Notes: generated from the sequence alone by a model not told the origin. A stretch of DNA of 64,000 bases from Thermococcus sp. 18S1 (GCF_012027645.1 NZ_SNUU01000001.1:1116001-1180000); one strand, 5' to 3'. Numbered from the stretch's first letter, positions 1 to 8,879 are shown. Numbers and translations: made by a program.

Positions 1-137
1 GCGGAATCTGCAACAAGCTGAGGGAGGCGAAGAAGATAGCCGAGCACTCGGAGGTCTGGTTCGTCAACGGAAAGGTTCCGGAAAGGCTGAGTGGGGCGAT
101 AAGGGGCGACGGCTTTGGAACGAGAATCAAAAGGTAA
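1..137 (+). CDS. Amino acid kinase family protein, C-terminal end (probable isopentenyl phosphate kinase)
   Basis: The first 137 bases hold the last 44 codons of a forward gene whose start lies outside the window; the reading frame begins at base 3 and ends with TAA at 135-137. The visible end contains a 'FVNGKVPERL' stretch and a 'GFGTRI' close. Both resemble the last strand and GT-containing C-terminus of amino-acid-kinase-fold enzymes such as isopentenyl phosphate kinase, which makes IPP from isopentenyl phosphate in the archaeal mevalonate route. The IPP isomerase and GGPP synthase downstream support that call, but UMP kinase-like relatives cannot be excluded from this fragment. Confidence 0.5.
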   Translation, partial: GICNKLREAKKIAEHSEVWFVNGKVPERLSGAIRGDGFGTRIKR

Positions 138-194
138 CGCTCGCAAATCGTAAACTTTTTATTTTCATCTGGTTATTCACCACGGGGATTCAGG

Positions 195-929
195 ATGGCT
201 AGAAAGGCTCTCGCCGTTGTGCTTATCATTGTGGTCTTCGGATGGGTGTTCCTCGGCATTGAAATGGCCGCCAGAATGGGCGCTCTGAACGACTTCATGG
301 CCGGCCCGGAGGATCTCAGGGTCACTAGCTCCGTTGCGGAGACATCGAACGGGTCTGTACTCGTCATCGAGTGGCATCTCCAGAGGAAGCCCCTGGAGCG
401 GCTCCTGAACGGCCGTGACTCGGTGTTCCTGTTCTATCCCTTGGGTGTTCACGTATCCGGAGATGTTTACTCGCTCATAGCAGGCTTTCCTTGGGTGAAC
501 CTCACGGTTTACCCCATGGGAAGGCAGGTAACCCGGAGCGAGATTTATTATACCATCTGGTACTACGACACCCCCGGCTGGGCCGTTCCGAATGTTGAGA
601 TGGTGAGGGCGGTCTATCCGGTTCCCCCAAACGTGAGCGGTGGTAGGATAGAAGTTCCCTTTGCGGCAACAAACTGGTCTCTCTGTTCCTCTGTCCCCGT
701 AATCTTCGCTTACTTTCACGACACCGGCGGAAAGCAGGTAAATCCGGATCACATCGACCTCCGGCCGGAGCTTCATCTCGGCCCGAATTACCCATTCCTC
801 GGCAACGGCACCCTGGAGGTGCTCTTTGACTTCAACACGACCCAATGGGTCGAACGGTATATGGGGAAGCGCGGCGGCTGGATGGAGGTTAGGATCTTCA
901 ACGTGACGCTCCCGTGTGAGGGCGGCTGA
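195..929 (+). CDS. Membrane-anchored or secreted hypothetical protein
   Basis: This is a 244-residue protein that I do not recognise. Residues about 4-24 form one hydrophobic segment (KALAVVLIIVVFGWVFLGIE), a signal anchor that would place the rest outside the cell. The exported part is rich in aromatic residues, has two cysteines and carries several N-x-S/T sequons, as is usual for Thermococcales surface proteins. No catalytic motif is visible. The ATG at 195 follows a weak GGGGATT ribosome site. It ends one base before the convergent FAD oxidoreductase gene, so no terminator space is left between them. Function is unknown. Confidence 0.7.
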   Translation: MARKALAVVLIIVVFGWVFLGIEMAARMGALNDFMAGPEDLRVTSSVAETSNGSVLVIEWHLQRKPLERLLNGRDSVFLFYPLGVHVSGDVYSLIAGFPWVNLTVYPMGRQVTRSEIYYTIWYYDTPGWAVPNVEMVRAVYPVPPNVSGGRIEVPFAATNWSLCSSVPVIFAYFHDTGGKQVNPDHIDLRPELHLGPNYPFLGNGTLEVLFDFNTTQWVERYMGKRGGWMEVRIFNVTLPCEGG

Positions 930-2114
930 TTATCCCCAGGCTTCCTTTATCTTGATGTACGCCTCCGCGGAGCCTATCGAATGGAAATGGCCAAGATGAA
1001 CCCTCTGCCATCCGAGCACGCGTCCCTTCTCATCCTTTAGGATGGCTTCCCTCCAGTTCCGCCCCTCCGAAATTTCCACCTTCACCCCGAAGCCGAACCG
1101 CTCTGCTTCCGCAGGTGTCAGTCCAATGGAGTAGACCTCCGCCCTTCCAATCCTCTCGTAGACCGCGGGGATCACCCCCCTGTCGAGAGCGCCCTTCCCC
1201 GCGACCTCCTCCGCTATCAACCGCGCGTAATGTCCGGCGACGAAGCCGAGGGGGCGGTAAACGGCCTTTCCGGTGATAAAGTCCCAGCTCATCGCGCAGT
1301 CTCCCAGGGCGTATACATCGGGAACCGCGGTCCTCCCAACCCTGTCGATCTCTATCGGCCTCCCATCGTCCCTCAAAAGCGAGGAGTTGGGCCTCACACC
1401 CGTGGCTAGAACAATCGCATCTACATCTAGTCTCCTCCCGTCCACCAGTCTTATTCCGTCCATCCTTCCATTTCCCTCAACTTCCTTCACGAGGGAACTC
1501 GTGAGAATCTGAGTTCCTGTGTCCTTCAAGTGTTCCTCGAGGAACCCCGAGAGTTCTCCCGCCAGAATGCTGGGAAGTACTCTCTCCCTCGCCTCAATCA
1601 CCGTGACGGCGTGTCCCCTCTCCCTCAGCGCCACCGCCGCCGTCAGCCCGACGAGCCCGGCCCCGATTACCGCCACCTTGCTTCCAGAGGGCAGGGAGGT
1701 GAGAAACTCAACGTCTTTCCGGCCGTGGAATCCGATAACACCACTCTTCTCAATCCCTTTTATCGGCGGCACGAAGGGCTTTCCCCCCGTTGCCACCACC
1801 AGCTTGCTGTATCTCAGCCGGCGTTTTCCGTTTCCGGTTTTAACTACAACGAGCTTTTCCTTCTCTCTGGGTTCTAGGGCCTCACCTTTCAGGATCTCGA
1901 TGCCCGCCCTTTGAAGGTTCTCCGCAAGGCCGAGTACGGCCTCGTCTGGGGAAAGTCCCCCGGAGACTATCTCCGCAAGGCGGTGCCTCGTGTACGGAGG
2001 CCATTCCTTCGCCACAATGGTTATTCTGCCCGCATCGATCCCGTTTTCAATGAGGTTGAAGGCCGTGTAGAGCCCCCCGATTCCGCCGCCGACTATCACG
2101 ATTTTCCCTTCCAT
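930..2114 (-). CDS. FAD/NAD(P)-dependent oxidoreductase, electron-transfer subunit of the tungsten oxidoreductase operon
   Basis: This 394-residue flavoprotein belongs to the pyridine nucleotide-disulfide oxidoreductase family. An FAD-binding GGGIGG lies at residues about 8-13, an NAD(P)-binding IGAGLVGL at about 150, and the second FAD contact 'YALGDCA' at about 270. There is no redox-active CxxxxC pair, so it should pass electrons between NAD(P)H and iron-sulfur partners rather than reduce disulfides. It is the last gene of a four-gene operon after a tungsten oxidoreductase and two ferredoxin-type subunits, and begins four bases after its neighbour's stop. The arrangement matches the AorC role in AorABC-type aldehyde oxidoreductases (inference from context). 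A stand-alone NADH oxidase is the alternative. Confidence 0.8.
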   Translation of the reverse strand: MEGKIVIVGGGIGGLYTAFNLIENGIDAGRITIVAKEWPPYTRHRLAEIVSGGLSPDEAVLGLAENLQRAGIEILKGEALEPREKEKLVVVKTGNGKRRLRYSKLVVATGGKPFVPPIKGIEKSGVIGFHGRKDVEFLTSLPSGSKVAVIGAGLVGLTAAVALRERGHAVTVIEARERVLPSILAGELSGFLEEHLKDTGTQILTSSLVKEVEGNGRMDGIRLVDGRRLDVDAIVLATGVRPNSSLLRDDGRPIEIDRVGRTAVPDVYALGDCAMSWDFITGKAVYRPLGFVAGHYARLIAEEVAGKGALDRGVIPAVYERIGRAEVYSIGLTPAEAERFGFGVKVEISEGRNWREAILKDEKGRVLGWQRVHLGHFHSIGSAEAYIKIKEAWG

Positions 2115-2118
2115 TCTC

Positions 2119-2568
2119 TCACCGCAGTCCCTTGAATTCTAGAAGCTCCACCACCGAAGGTTTCTCCCTCATCAGAAACCTCTTTCTCTCGACTCTCTCG
2201 TAGACGAGGGCACCCTCTTCGCAGGCCGCGACGCACCTTGGGCTTCCGGAGCAGAGGTCGCACTTCGCCATCATCCCATCCGGCCTTAGGAAGACCGCGC
2301 CGAATGGACACACCGCAGTGCAGGCCTTGCAGGAGGTGCAGAGGGACTGGTTCAGGGTCACAGCTCCATTCTCCGAAACACTGAGCGCCCCGAACTCGCA
2401 GACCTCGACGCAGGGTGCTGGGTTGCAGTGACGGCAGATTGCAATGTCCCATCGCTCCGGAAGGGTGGGGAGGGGAATCACCCTAATCCCGTCCTCGATC
2501 GGGCACGCCTCGACGCAGTCCATGCAGCCGGTGCACTTCTCCGTCAGAACGTGGAGAAGGTACTCCAT
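2119..2568 (-). CDS. Four-cluster 4Fe-4S ferredoxin-type subunit (second)
   Basis: This 149-residue protein has four cysteine groups: CTGCMDCVEAC, CRHCNPAPCVEVC, CTSCKACTAVC and CDLCSGSPRCVAAC. That predicts four 4Fe-4S clusters in the DMSO-reductase-chain-B/HycB fold. It has no signal peptide or membrane helix, so it is a cytoplasmic electron wire. Its ATG overlaps the stop of the preceding ferredoxin gene by one base, showing translational coupling. It probably links the tungsten enzyme to the flavoprotein encoded next. It is similar to, but distinct from, the other ferredoxin subunit, so the operon carries a duplicated wire. Confidence 0.88.
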   Translation of the reverse strand: MEYLLHVLTEKCTGCMDCVEACPIEDGIRVIPLPTLPERWDIAICRHCNPAPCVEVCEFGALSVSENGAVTLNQSLCTSCKACTAVCPFGAVFLRPDGMMAKCDLCSGSPRCVAACEEGALVYERVERKRFLMREKPSVVELLEFKGLR

Positions 2569-3125
2569 CAGATGTCCAGCTCCCCACTCTTCTCCACGAG
2601 CTCCAGCAGGTATTCAACGGCCTCTTCCGCCTTTTTCCTTGGATGTTCTGACGTCTCCTTCCCGCCATAGAGTCCGTAGGCAACTCCTGCCGCCTTGGCC
2701 TTCTTCAGCTCCCTCGCAGCTTTCTTTTCCTCCATGTAGACTATGGCGTCGTGCGGACAAACCGCGGCGCACTCGGGCTCGCCCTCGCAGAGGTCGCACT
2801 TTATCGGCCTCGCCTCCACCTCAAAGCTTATCGCCCCGAAGGGACAGGCGTAGGCGCACTCCCTGCAGCCTATGCAGCGGTCGTAGTTTATGATGTAGGC
2901 ACCGTTCTTGTCCCTGCTTATCGCATCCACGGGGCAGACCCGTTCACAGGCCGCATCCTGGCACTGGAGGCAGTAGACCTGAACCGACGTCTGCACCTCG
3001 GGCTTGGTGAGGATGGTTATCCTCGACAGCGAGAGGTCGAAGACGCCATGATGCTTGAAGGAGCATGCTAATTCGCAGAGGTGGCAGCCGGTGCAGTTCT
3101 CATAGATGACGGCCAGTACGAACAT
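2568..3125 (-). CDS. Four-cluster 4Fe-4S ferredoxin-type subunit (first)
   Basis: This 185-residue polyferredoxin has four cysteine motifs: CTGCHLCELAC, CLQCQDAACERVC, CIGCRECAYAC and CDLCEGEPECAAVC. That predicts four 4Fe-4S clusters in an AorA/HycB-like fold. A helical, Lys/Glu-rich tail of about 45 residues follows the last cluster and may be the docking surface for a partner. The ATG directly abuts the TGA of the tungsten oxidoreductase gene, with no spacer, so the two are co-translated. It most likely accepts electrons from the tungsten subunit and hands them on to the second ferredoxin subunit or the flavoprotein. Confidence 0.88.
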   Translation of the reverse strand: MFVLAVIYENCTGCHLCELACSFKHHGVFDLSLSRITILTKPEVQTSVQVYCLQCQDAACERVCPVDAISRDKNGAYIINYDRCIGCRECAYACPFGAISFEVEARPIKCDLCEGEPECAAVCPHDAIVYMEEKKAARELKKAKAAGVAYGLYGGKETSEHPRKKAEEAVEYLLELVEKSGELDI

Positions 3126-5060
3126 TCAGGCCACCTCCCTTACCGGGCCGTCCCACTCGGGAAACTCCTTCTCCTCAATCTGGTCGGCAACGTAGCCGAT
3201 GCCGAGTTCCTCCAGCGTTTCTCTCCTCGGATATGCGGTCTCCACGTCGCATCCGCGCCTTTCCAGGTACTCATCAACGAGCTCCCAGTGCCGCCTTACC
3301 TGCGCCTTTGCCCTCTCCGTCGCGGCGAACTCCGGCGGGAACTTGACGTCGTAGTGCTTCTTCTTAATCCCCTGCTTGACGTTGAAGGCCATCTCCGTGA
3401 GGTATATCCTGTCCGTTGCGTCTATGACATCCTTCTCGGTGAACTCTATGCCGGTGAAGGCCGTCAGGAGCATCGCCGTCCCCTTGAAGACTGGATACTT
3501 CCAGACGAGTGGAACCGCCTGGAGCCAGCTGTTTATCGAGCCCTTGCATCTCCCGAGGGAATCCGCCAGGGTGCAGGCCCTCTCACCGTAGATGAGCGCC
3601 CCGACAGGGTCCTTCCTGTAGTCGGGCAGGCCAGCCTCGAGCATTCTCTTCACGGCCTCGATGTCCATTAGCTTGTCGTTCTCCCAGTAGGCCCACGAGC
3701 GTCCCCTCAGGTGGTCGGCTCCCCTCGTTGAGGTCGCGTGGGAGAGGGTAAAGATTCCGTTGATGAAGTCAACCTCGTACCAGCCCCTGTTCACGCCTTT
3801 GACGTCGTAGCAGTAGGCTAAGGCCTCATCCCCGTAGAGCTTTGCGAAGTTGCGGTAGCCCTCGGCTAGTTTGTCCCCGAAGCCCTTCCTGTAGGCGGTC
3901 ATCTCGATGAGTTGGATCTGTCCCTCTGCATCTCCCCACTCAAGCGAGAGGCCCTCGAGTTCCTCCCCGCTCAGGATTCCCTTCTCGTGGAGGAGCCTCG
4001 CGAGCGCTATCGTGTCGCCGAGCGTCATCACGTCCATCCCGTACTCGTCCGCCATGTGCTCCATCCGCAGAATAGCTTCGGTGTCGATTATGCAGTTGTT
4101 GCTCCCGAGGGCGTATATCGACTCGAACTCGCTTGAGGTGCCGTATTCGCCCGTGCTCGGGAGGTAGTAGACGTCCTTGCAGGCGAGAGGACAGGAGAAG
4201 CACTGGGTTCTTCCGACCTCGTACTCGGCCAGATCCTGCGGCCTTAACCCAACCGGCAGCTCCTCCGCGCTGAGCGGAGCCTGGAAGTACTTCCAGCTCG
4301 GATACCATTGTATCAGTCCGTAATGGGTCCCAATGACCGAGTAAATCCTCTTGACAAACTCGTTGCGGTTGAAGTAGTCGATATCCTCTTTGGCCATCTC
4401 GTAGAACCGCTCCGGATCCGCCGGCTCAACGCCCTTCGTCCCTATGACCGCTATTGCCTTGAGGTTCTTCGAGCCCCACACGGCGCCGCTTCCCCTCGCC
4501 CCGGAGTGGTACTTGTCCACCATCGTCGTGGCGAAGCGCACGAGGTTCTCTCCCGCGGGTCCTATCCCTGCAACGCTCACCTCATCACCGTGCTCGTCCC
4601 TCAGCCAATCCACCGTCTCGCCGGTGGTCAGGCCCCAGAGCTCCTCCGCGTCTCGTATTTCGACCTCGTCATCTTCAATGAAGACGTACTTCGGTTTTTC
4701 GGCTCTTCCGGTCACGATTATCTGCTCGTAGCCGGCGAACTTCAGCATCGCCGAGAACTCGCCACCGGCATTACCGTCCCCGAGGATACCCGAGAGTGGG
4801 GAGAGGGTGCTTATGTGGAGCCTGCTCGTCATCGGCAGTACCGTCCCCGCGAAGGTTCCGTTGCCCAGTGCGAGAACGTTCTCCGGGCTCAGGGGGTCTA
4901 TCCTGCCGGGTACCATGTCGAAGAGGGCCTTTGAGTTGAACCCCCTTCCCCCGAGATACCGCTTCACGGTTTCGGACGAAACCTCCCGTTTAACGACCTT
5001 CCCCCGCGTTAGGTCGATGATCAGAACACTGCCCGCATTCGGCCCGGATGATGTTGACAT
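3126..5060 (-). CDS. Aldehyde ferredoxin oxidoreductase family tungsten enzyme
   Basis: This 644-residue protein belongs to the AOR family, whose members oxidise aldehydes (or reduce acids) with a tungsten bis-pyranopterin cofactor and one 4Fe-4S cluster. The cluster ligands are visible as CFSCPLAC (residues about 288-295) plus a distant cysteine in 'LGRCKGS' near residue 495. The N-terminal cofactor-binding domain has the typical 'YLGGRGFNSK' and 'GNGTFAGT' elements. It is the first gene of a reverse-strand operon with two ferredoxin subunits and a flavoprotein, so electrons probably reach NAD(P) as well as ferredoxin. The substrate cannot be read from the sequence. A good TATA box (5113-5120) lies about 55 bases before the start. 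Confidence 0.88.
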   Translation of the reverse strand: MSTSSGPNAGSVLIIDLTRGKVVKREVSSETVKRYLGGRGFNSKALFDMVPGRIDPLSPENVLALGNGTFAGTVLPMTSRLHISTLSPLSGILGDGNAGGEFSAMLKFAGYEQIIVTGRAEKPKYVFIEDDEVEIRDAEELWGLTTGETVDWLRDEHGDEVSVAGIGPAGENLVRFATTMVDKYHSGARGSGAVWGSKNLKAIAVIGTKGVEPADPERFYEMAKEDIDYFNRNEFVKRIYSVIGTHYGLIQWYPSWKYFQAPLSAEELPVGLRPQDLAEYEVGRTQCFSCPLACKDVYYLPSTGEYGTSSEFESIYALGSNNCIIDTEAILRMEHMADEYGMDVMTLGDTIALARLLHEKGILSGEELEGLSLEWGDAEGQIQLIEMTAYRKGFGDKLAEGYRNFAKLYGDEALAYCYDVKGVNRGWYEVDFINGIFTLSHATSTRGADHLRGRSWAYWENDKLMDIEAVKRMLEAGLPDYRKDPVGALIYGERACTLADSLGRCKGSINSWLQAVPLVWKYPVFKGTAMLLTAFTGIEFTEKDVIDATDRIYLTEMAFNVKQGIKKKHYDVKFPPEFAATERAKAQVRRHWELVDEYLERRGCDVETAYPRRETLEELGIGYVADQIEEKEFPEWDGPVREVA

Positions 5061-5110
5061 TTTTTCATTCCCCCGTTAAATAGCTCGTAATATATCAAAT
5101 CCTACGTTGA

Positions 5111-5122
5111 TGTATATAAGTA
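5111..5122 (-). promoter_or_regulatory. Promoter of the tungsten oxidoreductase operon
   Basis: Read on the reverse strand, ACTTATATAC matches an archaeal TATA box. Initiation about 25 bases downstream would give a leader of roughly 30 bases before the ATG at 5060. A GGGGGAAT purine stretch just before the start can serve as the ribosome site. No clear operator palindrome is visible. Confidence 0.6.
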
Positions 5123-5201
5123 TTGCCTGGGTGGTTGAGAAACTCTGCCGTGTTCCAAAAACCTCTTAACCTTCGGCTCCGTTCTCTCTTCGGTGGTTGA
5201 A

Positions 5202-6320
5202 ATGGAGGCTTTTGATAGGGAGGAACTCACTGTCATCAGGAAGTTTGAGCACATCGAGCACTGCCTCAAGAGAAACGTTCAGGCCCACGTTTCCAACGGT
5301 TTTGAAGATATACACTTCGTCCACATGAGCCTGCCCGAGATAGACAAGGACGAGGTTGATTTGAGCGTCGAGTTTCTCGGGCGGAAGTTCGATTACCCGA
5401 TTTTCATAGCCGGGATGACCGGCGGAACGCGGGGCTCCCAGCTGGCTGGAAAAATAAACAGGACCCTTGCGAAGGCAGCCCAGGAGCTTAACATACCGAT
5501 GGGTGTCGGTAGCCAGAGGGCGATGATCAGGAAGCCCGAAACCTGGGAGAGCTACTACGTTCGCGACGTCGCCCCGGACGTTTTCCTCGTCGGCAACCTT
5601 GGAGCACCGCAGTTCGCCGAGACGATGCCCGGAAGATACGGGATTGATGAGGCGCTGAAGGCCGTCGAGACCATTCAGGCCGATGCTCTTGCGATACACC
5701 TCAACCCCCTCCAGGAGAGCGTCCAGCCCGAGGGAGACACGCAGTACAGGGGCGTTCTGAAGGCCTTAGCCGAGCTTAAGGCCGAGTTCCCCTACCCGAT
5801 AATAGCGAAGGAAACCGGCGCAGGCGTTTCGATGGAGGTTGCGGTGAGGCTTGAGAGCATCGGTATAGACGGCATCGACGTCGGCGGCCTTGGCGGGACG
5901 AGCTGGAGCGGTGTTGAGTACTACAGGGCAAAGGACGAGATAGGAAGAAACATGGCCCTCAGGTTCTGGGACTGGGGAATTAAGACTGCAATAAGCGTCG
6001 CCGAGGTTCGCTACACTACCGACCTGCCGATTATAGCCACCGGCGGAATGCGCGACGGGATAACGATGGCGAAGGCCTTGGCCATGGGAGCTACCTTCGC
6101 CGGCGTTGCGTTGCCTCTCCTCAGGCCAGCCGTGAAGGGCGACGTCGATGGTGTAATCAAAGTCCTCCAGCGCTACATCGAAGAGATTCGCAACGCGATG
6201 TTCCTCGTCGGGGCAAGAAACGTCGAGGAGCTCAGAAAGGTTCCGCTCGTGGTTACGGGCTTCACGCGGGAGTGGCTTGAGCAGAGGATCGACCTGCCGG
6301 CTTACCTGAGGAGCCGGTGA
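5202..6320 (+). CDS. fni: Isopentenyl-diphosphate delta-isomerase, type 2
   Basis: This is an FMN-dependent type 2 IPP isomerase of about 372 residues, interconverting IPP and DMAPP for archaeal lipid synthesis in the cytoplasm. Family motifs include 'FIAGMTGGT', 'MGVGSQRAM', '[10 protein letters not shown]', '[11 protein letters not shown]' and the C-terminal 'ATGGMRDG'/'[10 protein letters not shown]' FMN phosphate loop. The frame is open from a GTG at 5193, but the GGTGG at 5192-5196 is best used as the ribosome site for the ATG at 5202, which I prefer. It precedes RNase J and GGPP synthase on the same strand, each with its own spacer, and follows an apparent isopentenyl phosphate kinase upstream, so isoprenoid genes are clustered here. 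Confidence 0.95.
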   Translation: MEAFDREELTVIRKFEHIEHCLKRNVQAHVSNGFEDIHFVHMSLPEIDKDEVDLSVEFLGRKFDYPIFIAGMTGGTRGSQLAGKINRTLAKAAQELNIPMGVGSQRAMIRKPETWESYYVRDVAPDVFLVGNLGAPQFAETMPGRYGIDEALKAVETIQADALAIHLNPLQESVQPEGDTQYRGVLKALAELKAEFPYPIIAKETGAGVSMEVAVRLESIGIDGIDVGGLGGTSWSGVEYYRAKDEIGRNMALRFWDWGIKTAISVAEVRYTTDLPIIATGGMRDGITMAKALAMGATFAGVALPLLRPAVKGDVDGVIKVLQRYIEEIRNAMFLVGARNVEELRKVPLVVTGFTREWLEQRIDLPAYLRSR

Positions 6321-6354
6321 TTTTTATCCCCTTCTTCGGTTCTCGGGAATGCAC

Positions 6355-6419
6355 ACCTTTTTAAACCCCTGCCCACAACTAAGACCAACGCAGCCCCACG
6401 CCTCAGGAGAGGCCTGGGG
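6355..6419 (+). promoter_or_regulatory. RNase J promoter and leader hairpin
   Basis: CCTTTTTAAACC at 6355-6364 is a good TATA box, predicting a transcript start near 6388 and a leader of about 50 bases. That leader holds a hairpin: CCCCA at 6394-6398 with TGGGG at 6415-6419, and GCCTC at 6400-6404 with GAGGC at 6409-6413. A C-C mismatch separates the two helices and AGGA forms the loop. The hairpin ends a few bases before the AAGGAGG ribosome site. Confidence 0.55.
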
Positions 6420-6437
6420 GCGTAAGGAGGAATAGAT

Positions 6438-7772
6438 ATGATAAAAATCTACACCATTAGCGGTTACGAGGAAGTCGGCAAGAACATGACCGCCGTCGGC
6501 TACTCCAACGGCGGCAGGGAAGAGGTCGTTATAATCGACATGGGAATAAGGCTCGACCGCGTTCTCATCCACGAGGACGTAAACATCCAGCAGTTTCCGG
6601 CCAAGGAGCTTCAGAAGCTCGGCGCCATCCCGGACGATTCCCTTCTCAGGAACAAAAAGGTCGTCGCCATAACCTTCACCCACGGGCACCTCGACCACAT
6701 AGGCGCCATCGGCAAGCTCGCGCCCCACTATCCCGACGTGCCCATATACGGGACGCCGTACACAATAAAGCTCGCCAAGAGTGAGGTCAAGAGCGAGCAG
6801 TATTTCGAGGTCAAGAACCCCATGTACGAGACCGGGTTTGGCGAGATAGTCCAGGTCAGCGAGAACCTGGCGATAGAGTTCGTGCAGATAACCCATTCGA
6901 TACCCCAAGCGGCTATGGTCGTCGTCCACACGCCCGAGGGTGCGGTCGTCCACACTGGCGACTTCAAGTTCGACAACAACAATCCCCTCGGCGAGAAGCC
7001 CGACTACAAGCGCCTCAAGGAGCTCGGTAAGGAGGGCGTTAAGGTTCTCATTCCTGAATCCACGCGCGTCTCCGAGCCGACCAAAACCCCGAGCGAGGCC
7101 GTTGCCCAGATGCTCCTGGAGGACTTCTTCCTCTATGAGGGCATGGAGGCGGACGGGCTGATAGCGACGACCTTCGCCAGTCACATTCCAAGGCTCCAGG
7201 AACTCATATGGATAGCCAACAAGATGGGCAGGCAGGCTGTCTTTGTGGGCCGCTCCCTGGCCAAATACACCGGCATCGCCAAACAGCTAGGGCTGATAAG
7301 AATGAAGGGCGCCCGCGCCGTCAGGAGTCCCAACGCCATAAGGAAGGTTCTCGCGGAGGTCTCGGGTGCGAGGGAGAACTACCTTCTCGTGGTCACCGGT
7401 CATCAGGGCGAGCCAGGGGCTGTCCTCACGAGGATGGCAAACGGCGAGCTCTATGACATCGGCAAGCGCGACACGGTTGTTTTCTCCGCCGGAACGATAC
7501 CGAACCCGCTCAACAAGGCCCAGCGCTACGTCCTTGAGACCAAGCTCAAGATGAAGGGAGTCAGGATGATAAAGGACCTCCACGTCAGCGGCCACGCGAG
7601 CAGGGAAGACCACCGCTACCTGCTGAGGATGCTCAATCCTGAGAACATCGTTCCGGCCCACGGCGAGTTCAGGATGCTCACCCACTACGCGGAGCTGGCC
7701 GAGGAGGAGGGCTACCTAATTGGCAGGGACGTCTTCGTGTCGAGGAACGGCTACACCGTCGAGATACGCTGA
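6438..7772 (+). CDS. rnj: Ribonuclease J (archaeal RNase J, beta-CASP)
   Basis: This 444-residue metallo-beta-lactamase/beta-CASP protein is predicted to be a 5'-to-3' exoribonuclease acting in mRNA and rRNA turnover. The zinc motif HGHLDH is at residues 82-87, followed by 'THSIPQA', 'VHTGDFKFD', the beta-CASP region, and the C-terminal 'VSGHASRED' and 'PAHGEFRM' motifs. Length and motif spacing match the euryarchaeal RNase J family. The ATG has a strong AAGGAGG site. It lies between IPP isomerase and GGPP synthase, an arrangement I recall as conserved in Thermococcales. A hairpin precedes the ribosome site. Confidence 0.92.
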   Translation: MIKIYTISGYEEVGKNMTAVGYSNGGREEVVIIDMGIRLDRVLIHEDVNIQQFPAKELQKLGAIPDDSLLRNKKVVAITFTHGHLDHIGAIGKLAPHYPDVPIYGTPYTIKLAKSEVKSEQYFEVKNPMYETGFGEIVQVSENLAIEFVQITHSIPQAAMVVVHTPEGAVVHTGDFKFDNNNPLGEKPDYKRLKELGKEGVKVLIPESTRVSEPTKTPSEAVAQMLLEDFFLYEGMEADGLIATTFASHIPRLQELIWIANKMGRQAVFVGRSLAKYTGIAKQLGLIRMKGARAVRSPNAIRKVLAEVSGARENYLLVVTGHQGEPGAVLTRMANGELYDIGKRDTVVFSAGTIPNPLNKAQRYVLETKLKMKGVRMIKDLHVSGHASREDHRYLLRMLNPENIVPAHGEFRMLTHYAELAEEEGYLIGRDVFVSRNGYTVEIR

Positions 7773-7778
7773 ACGTCG

Positions 7779-7816
7779 AGGGCAAAACTGATAAACCGTT
7801 GCCCTATTTTTCCTTT
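7779..7816 (+). terminator. Stem-loop with T-rich tail after RNase J
   Basis: AGGGCAA at 7779-7785 is a perfect complement of TTGCCCT at 7799-7805, with a 13-base loop, followed by ATTTTTCCTTT. This looks like an intrinsic-type terminator of the RNase J transcript. The loop also contains GATAAACC, which could be a weak TATA box for the next gene, so the element may serve both purposes. Confidence 0.45.
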
Positions 7817-7847
7817 AGGTTGCTTTCATCGCTCACGGGGTGGTAGA

Positions 7848-8879
7848 ATGGGAAAGTACGATGAGCTGTTCGCAAGGATTAAGGAGAAGGCCAAGGATGT
7901 TGATAGGGTCATCCTGGAGATGGTTCCGGAGAAAGAGCCCAGGGAGCTCTATGAATCCTCCCGCCACTACCCGCTCGCGGGCGGAAAGAGGGTTCGCCCC
8001 TTCGTCGTCCTCCGTGCGGCCGAGGCCGTCGGCGGCGACCCCGGGAAGGCGCTCTATCCAGCTGCAGCCGTCGAGTTCATCCACAACTACTCCCTCGTTC
8101 ACGACGACATAATGGACATGGATGAGCTCCGCAGAGGAAGGCCGACCGTCCACAAGCTCTGGGGCGTCAACATGGCCATCCTCGCCGGCGACCTGCTGTT
8201 CTCCAAGGCCTTCGAGGCGATAGCGAGGGCCGAGGTAAGTCCCGAGAAAAAGGCTCGCATCCTCGACGTCCTGGTTAGAACCTCCAACATGCTCTGCGAG
8301 GGACAGGCCCTCGACATAGAGTTCGAGACCAGGGAAGAGGTCACCGTCGAGGAGTACCTCAGGATGATAAGCGGCAAGACCGGGGCGCTCTTCGAGGGTT
8401 CGGCGGAGATAGGCGCGATAGTTGGGACGGACAACGAGGAGTACATCAAAGCCCTCGCCAAGTGGGGAATGAACGTGGGCATAGCCTTCCAGATATGGGA
8501 CGACGTGCTCGACCTCATAGCCGACGAGGAGAAGCTCGGAAAGCCCGTCGGTAGCGACATAAGGAAGGGCAAAAAGACGCTTATAGTCAGCCACTTCTTC
8601 GACCACGCGAGCGAGGAGGACAAGGCCGAGTTCCTTAAGGTCTTCGGCAAGTACGCGGGCGATGCAAAGGGCGACGCGCTGATACACGACGAGAAGGTCA
8701 AGGAGGAGGTTGAGAGGGCCATCGAGCTCCTCAGGAAGTACGGCAGCATAGACTACGCGGCAGAATACGCCAAGAACCTCGTCAGGGAGGCCAACGAGGC
8801 CCTGAAGGTTCTTCCCGAGAGCGAGGCCAGGAAGGACCTGGAGCTTCTCGCCGAGTTCCTCGTCGAGAGGGAGTTCTGA
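7848..8879 (+). CDS. idsA: Geranylgeranyl diphosphate synthase (short-chain polyprenyl synthase)
   Basis: This 343-residue trans-prenyltransferase condenses DMAPP and IPP units into farnesyl or geranylgeranyl diphosphate, the precursor of archaeal ether lipids. The first Asp-rich motif is 'DDIMDMDELRRGRP' (about residues 88-101) and the second is 'IWDDVLDL' (about 217-224), followed by 'GKPVGSDIRKGKKT'. These and the length match the archaeal IdsA family. The ATG follows a GGTGG site at about ten bases. Product length (C15 or C20) depends on residues before the first motif and cannot be fixed by eye. Confidence 0.95.
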   Translation: MGKYDELFARIKEKAKDVDRVILEMVPEKEPRELYESSRHYPLAGGKRVRPFVVLRAAEAVGGDPGKALYPAAAVEFIHNYSLVHDDIMDMDELRRGRPTVHKLWGVNMAILAGDLLFSKAFEAIARAEVSPEKKARILDVLVRTSNMLCEGQALDIEFETREEVTVEEYLRMISGKTGALFEGSAEIGAIVGTDNEEYIKALAKWGMNVGIAFQIWDDVLDLIADEEKLGKPVGSDIRKGKKTLIVSHFFDHASEEDKAEFLKVFGKYAGDAKGDALIHDEKVKEEVERAIELLRKYGSIDYAAEYAKNLVREANEALKVLPESEARKDLELLAEFLVEREF

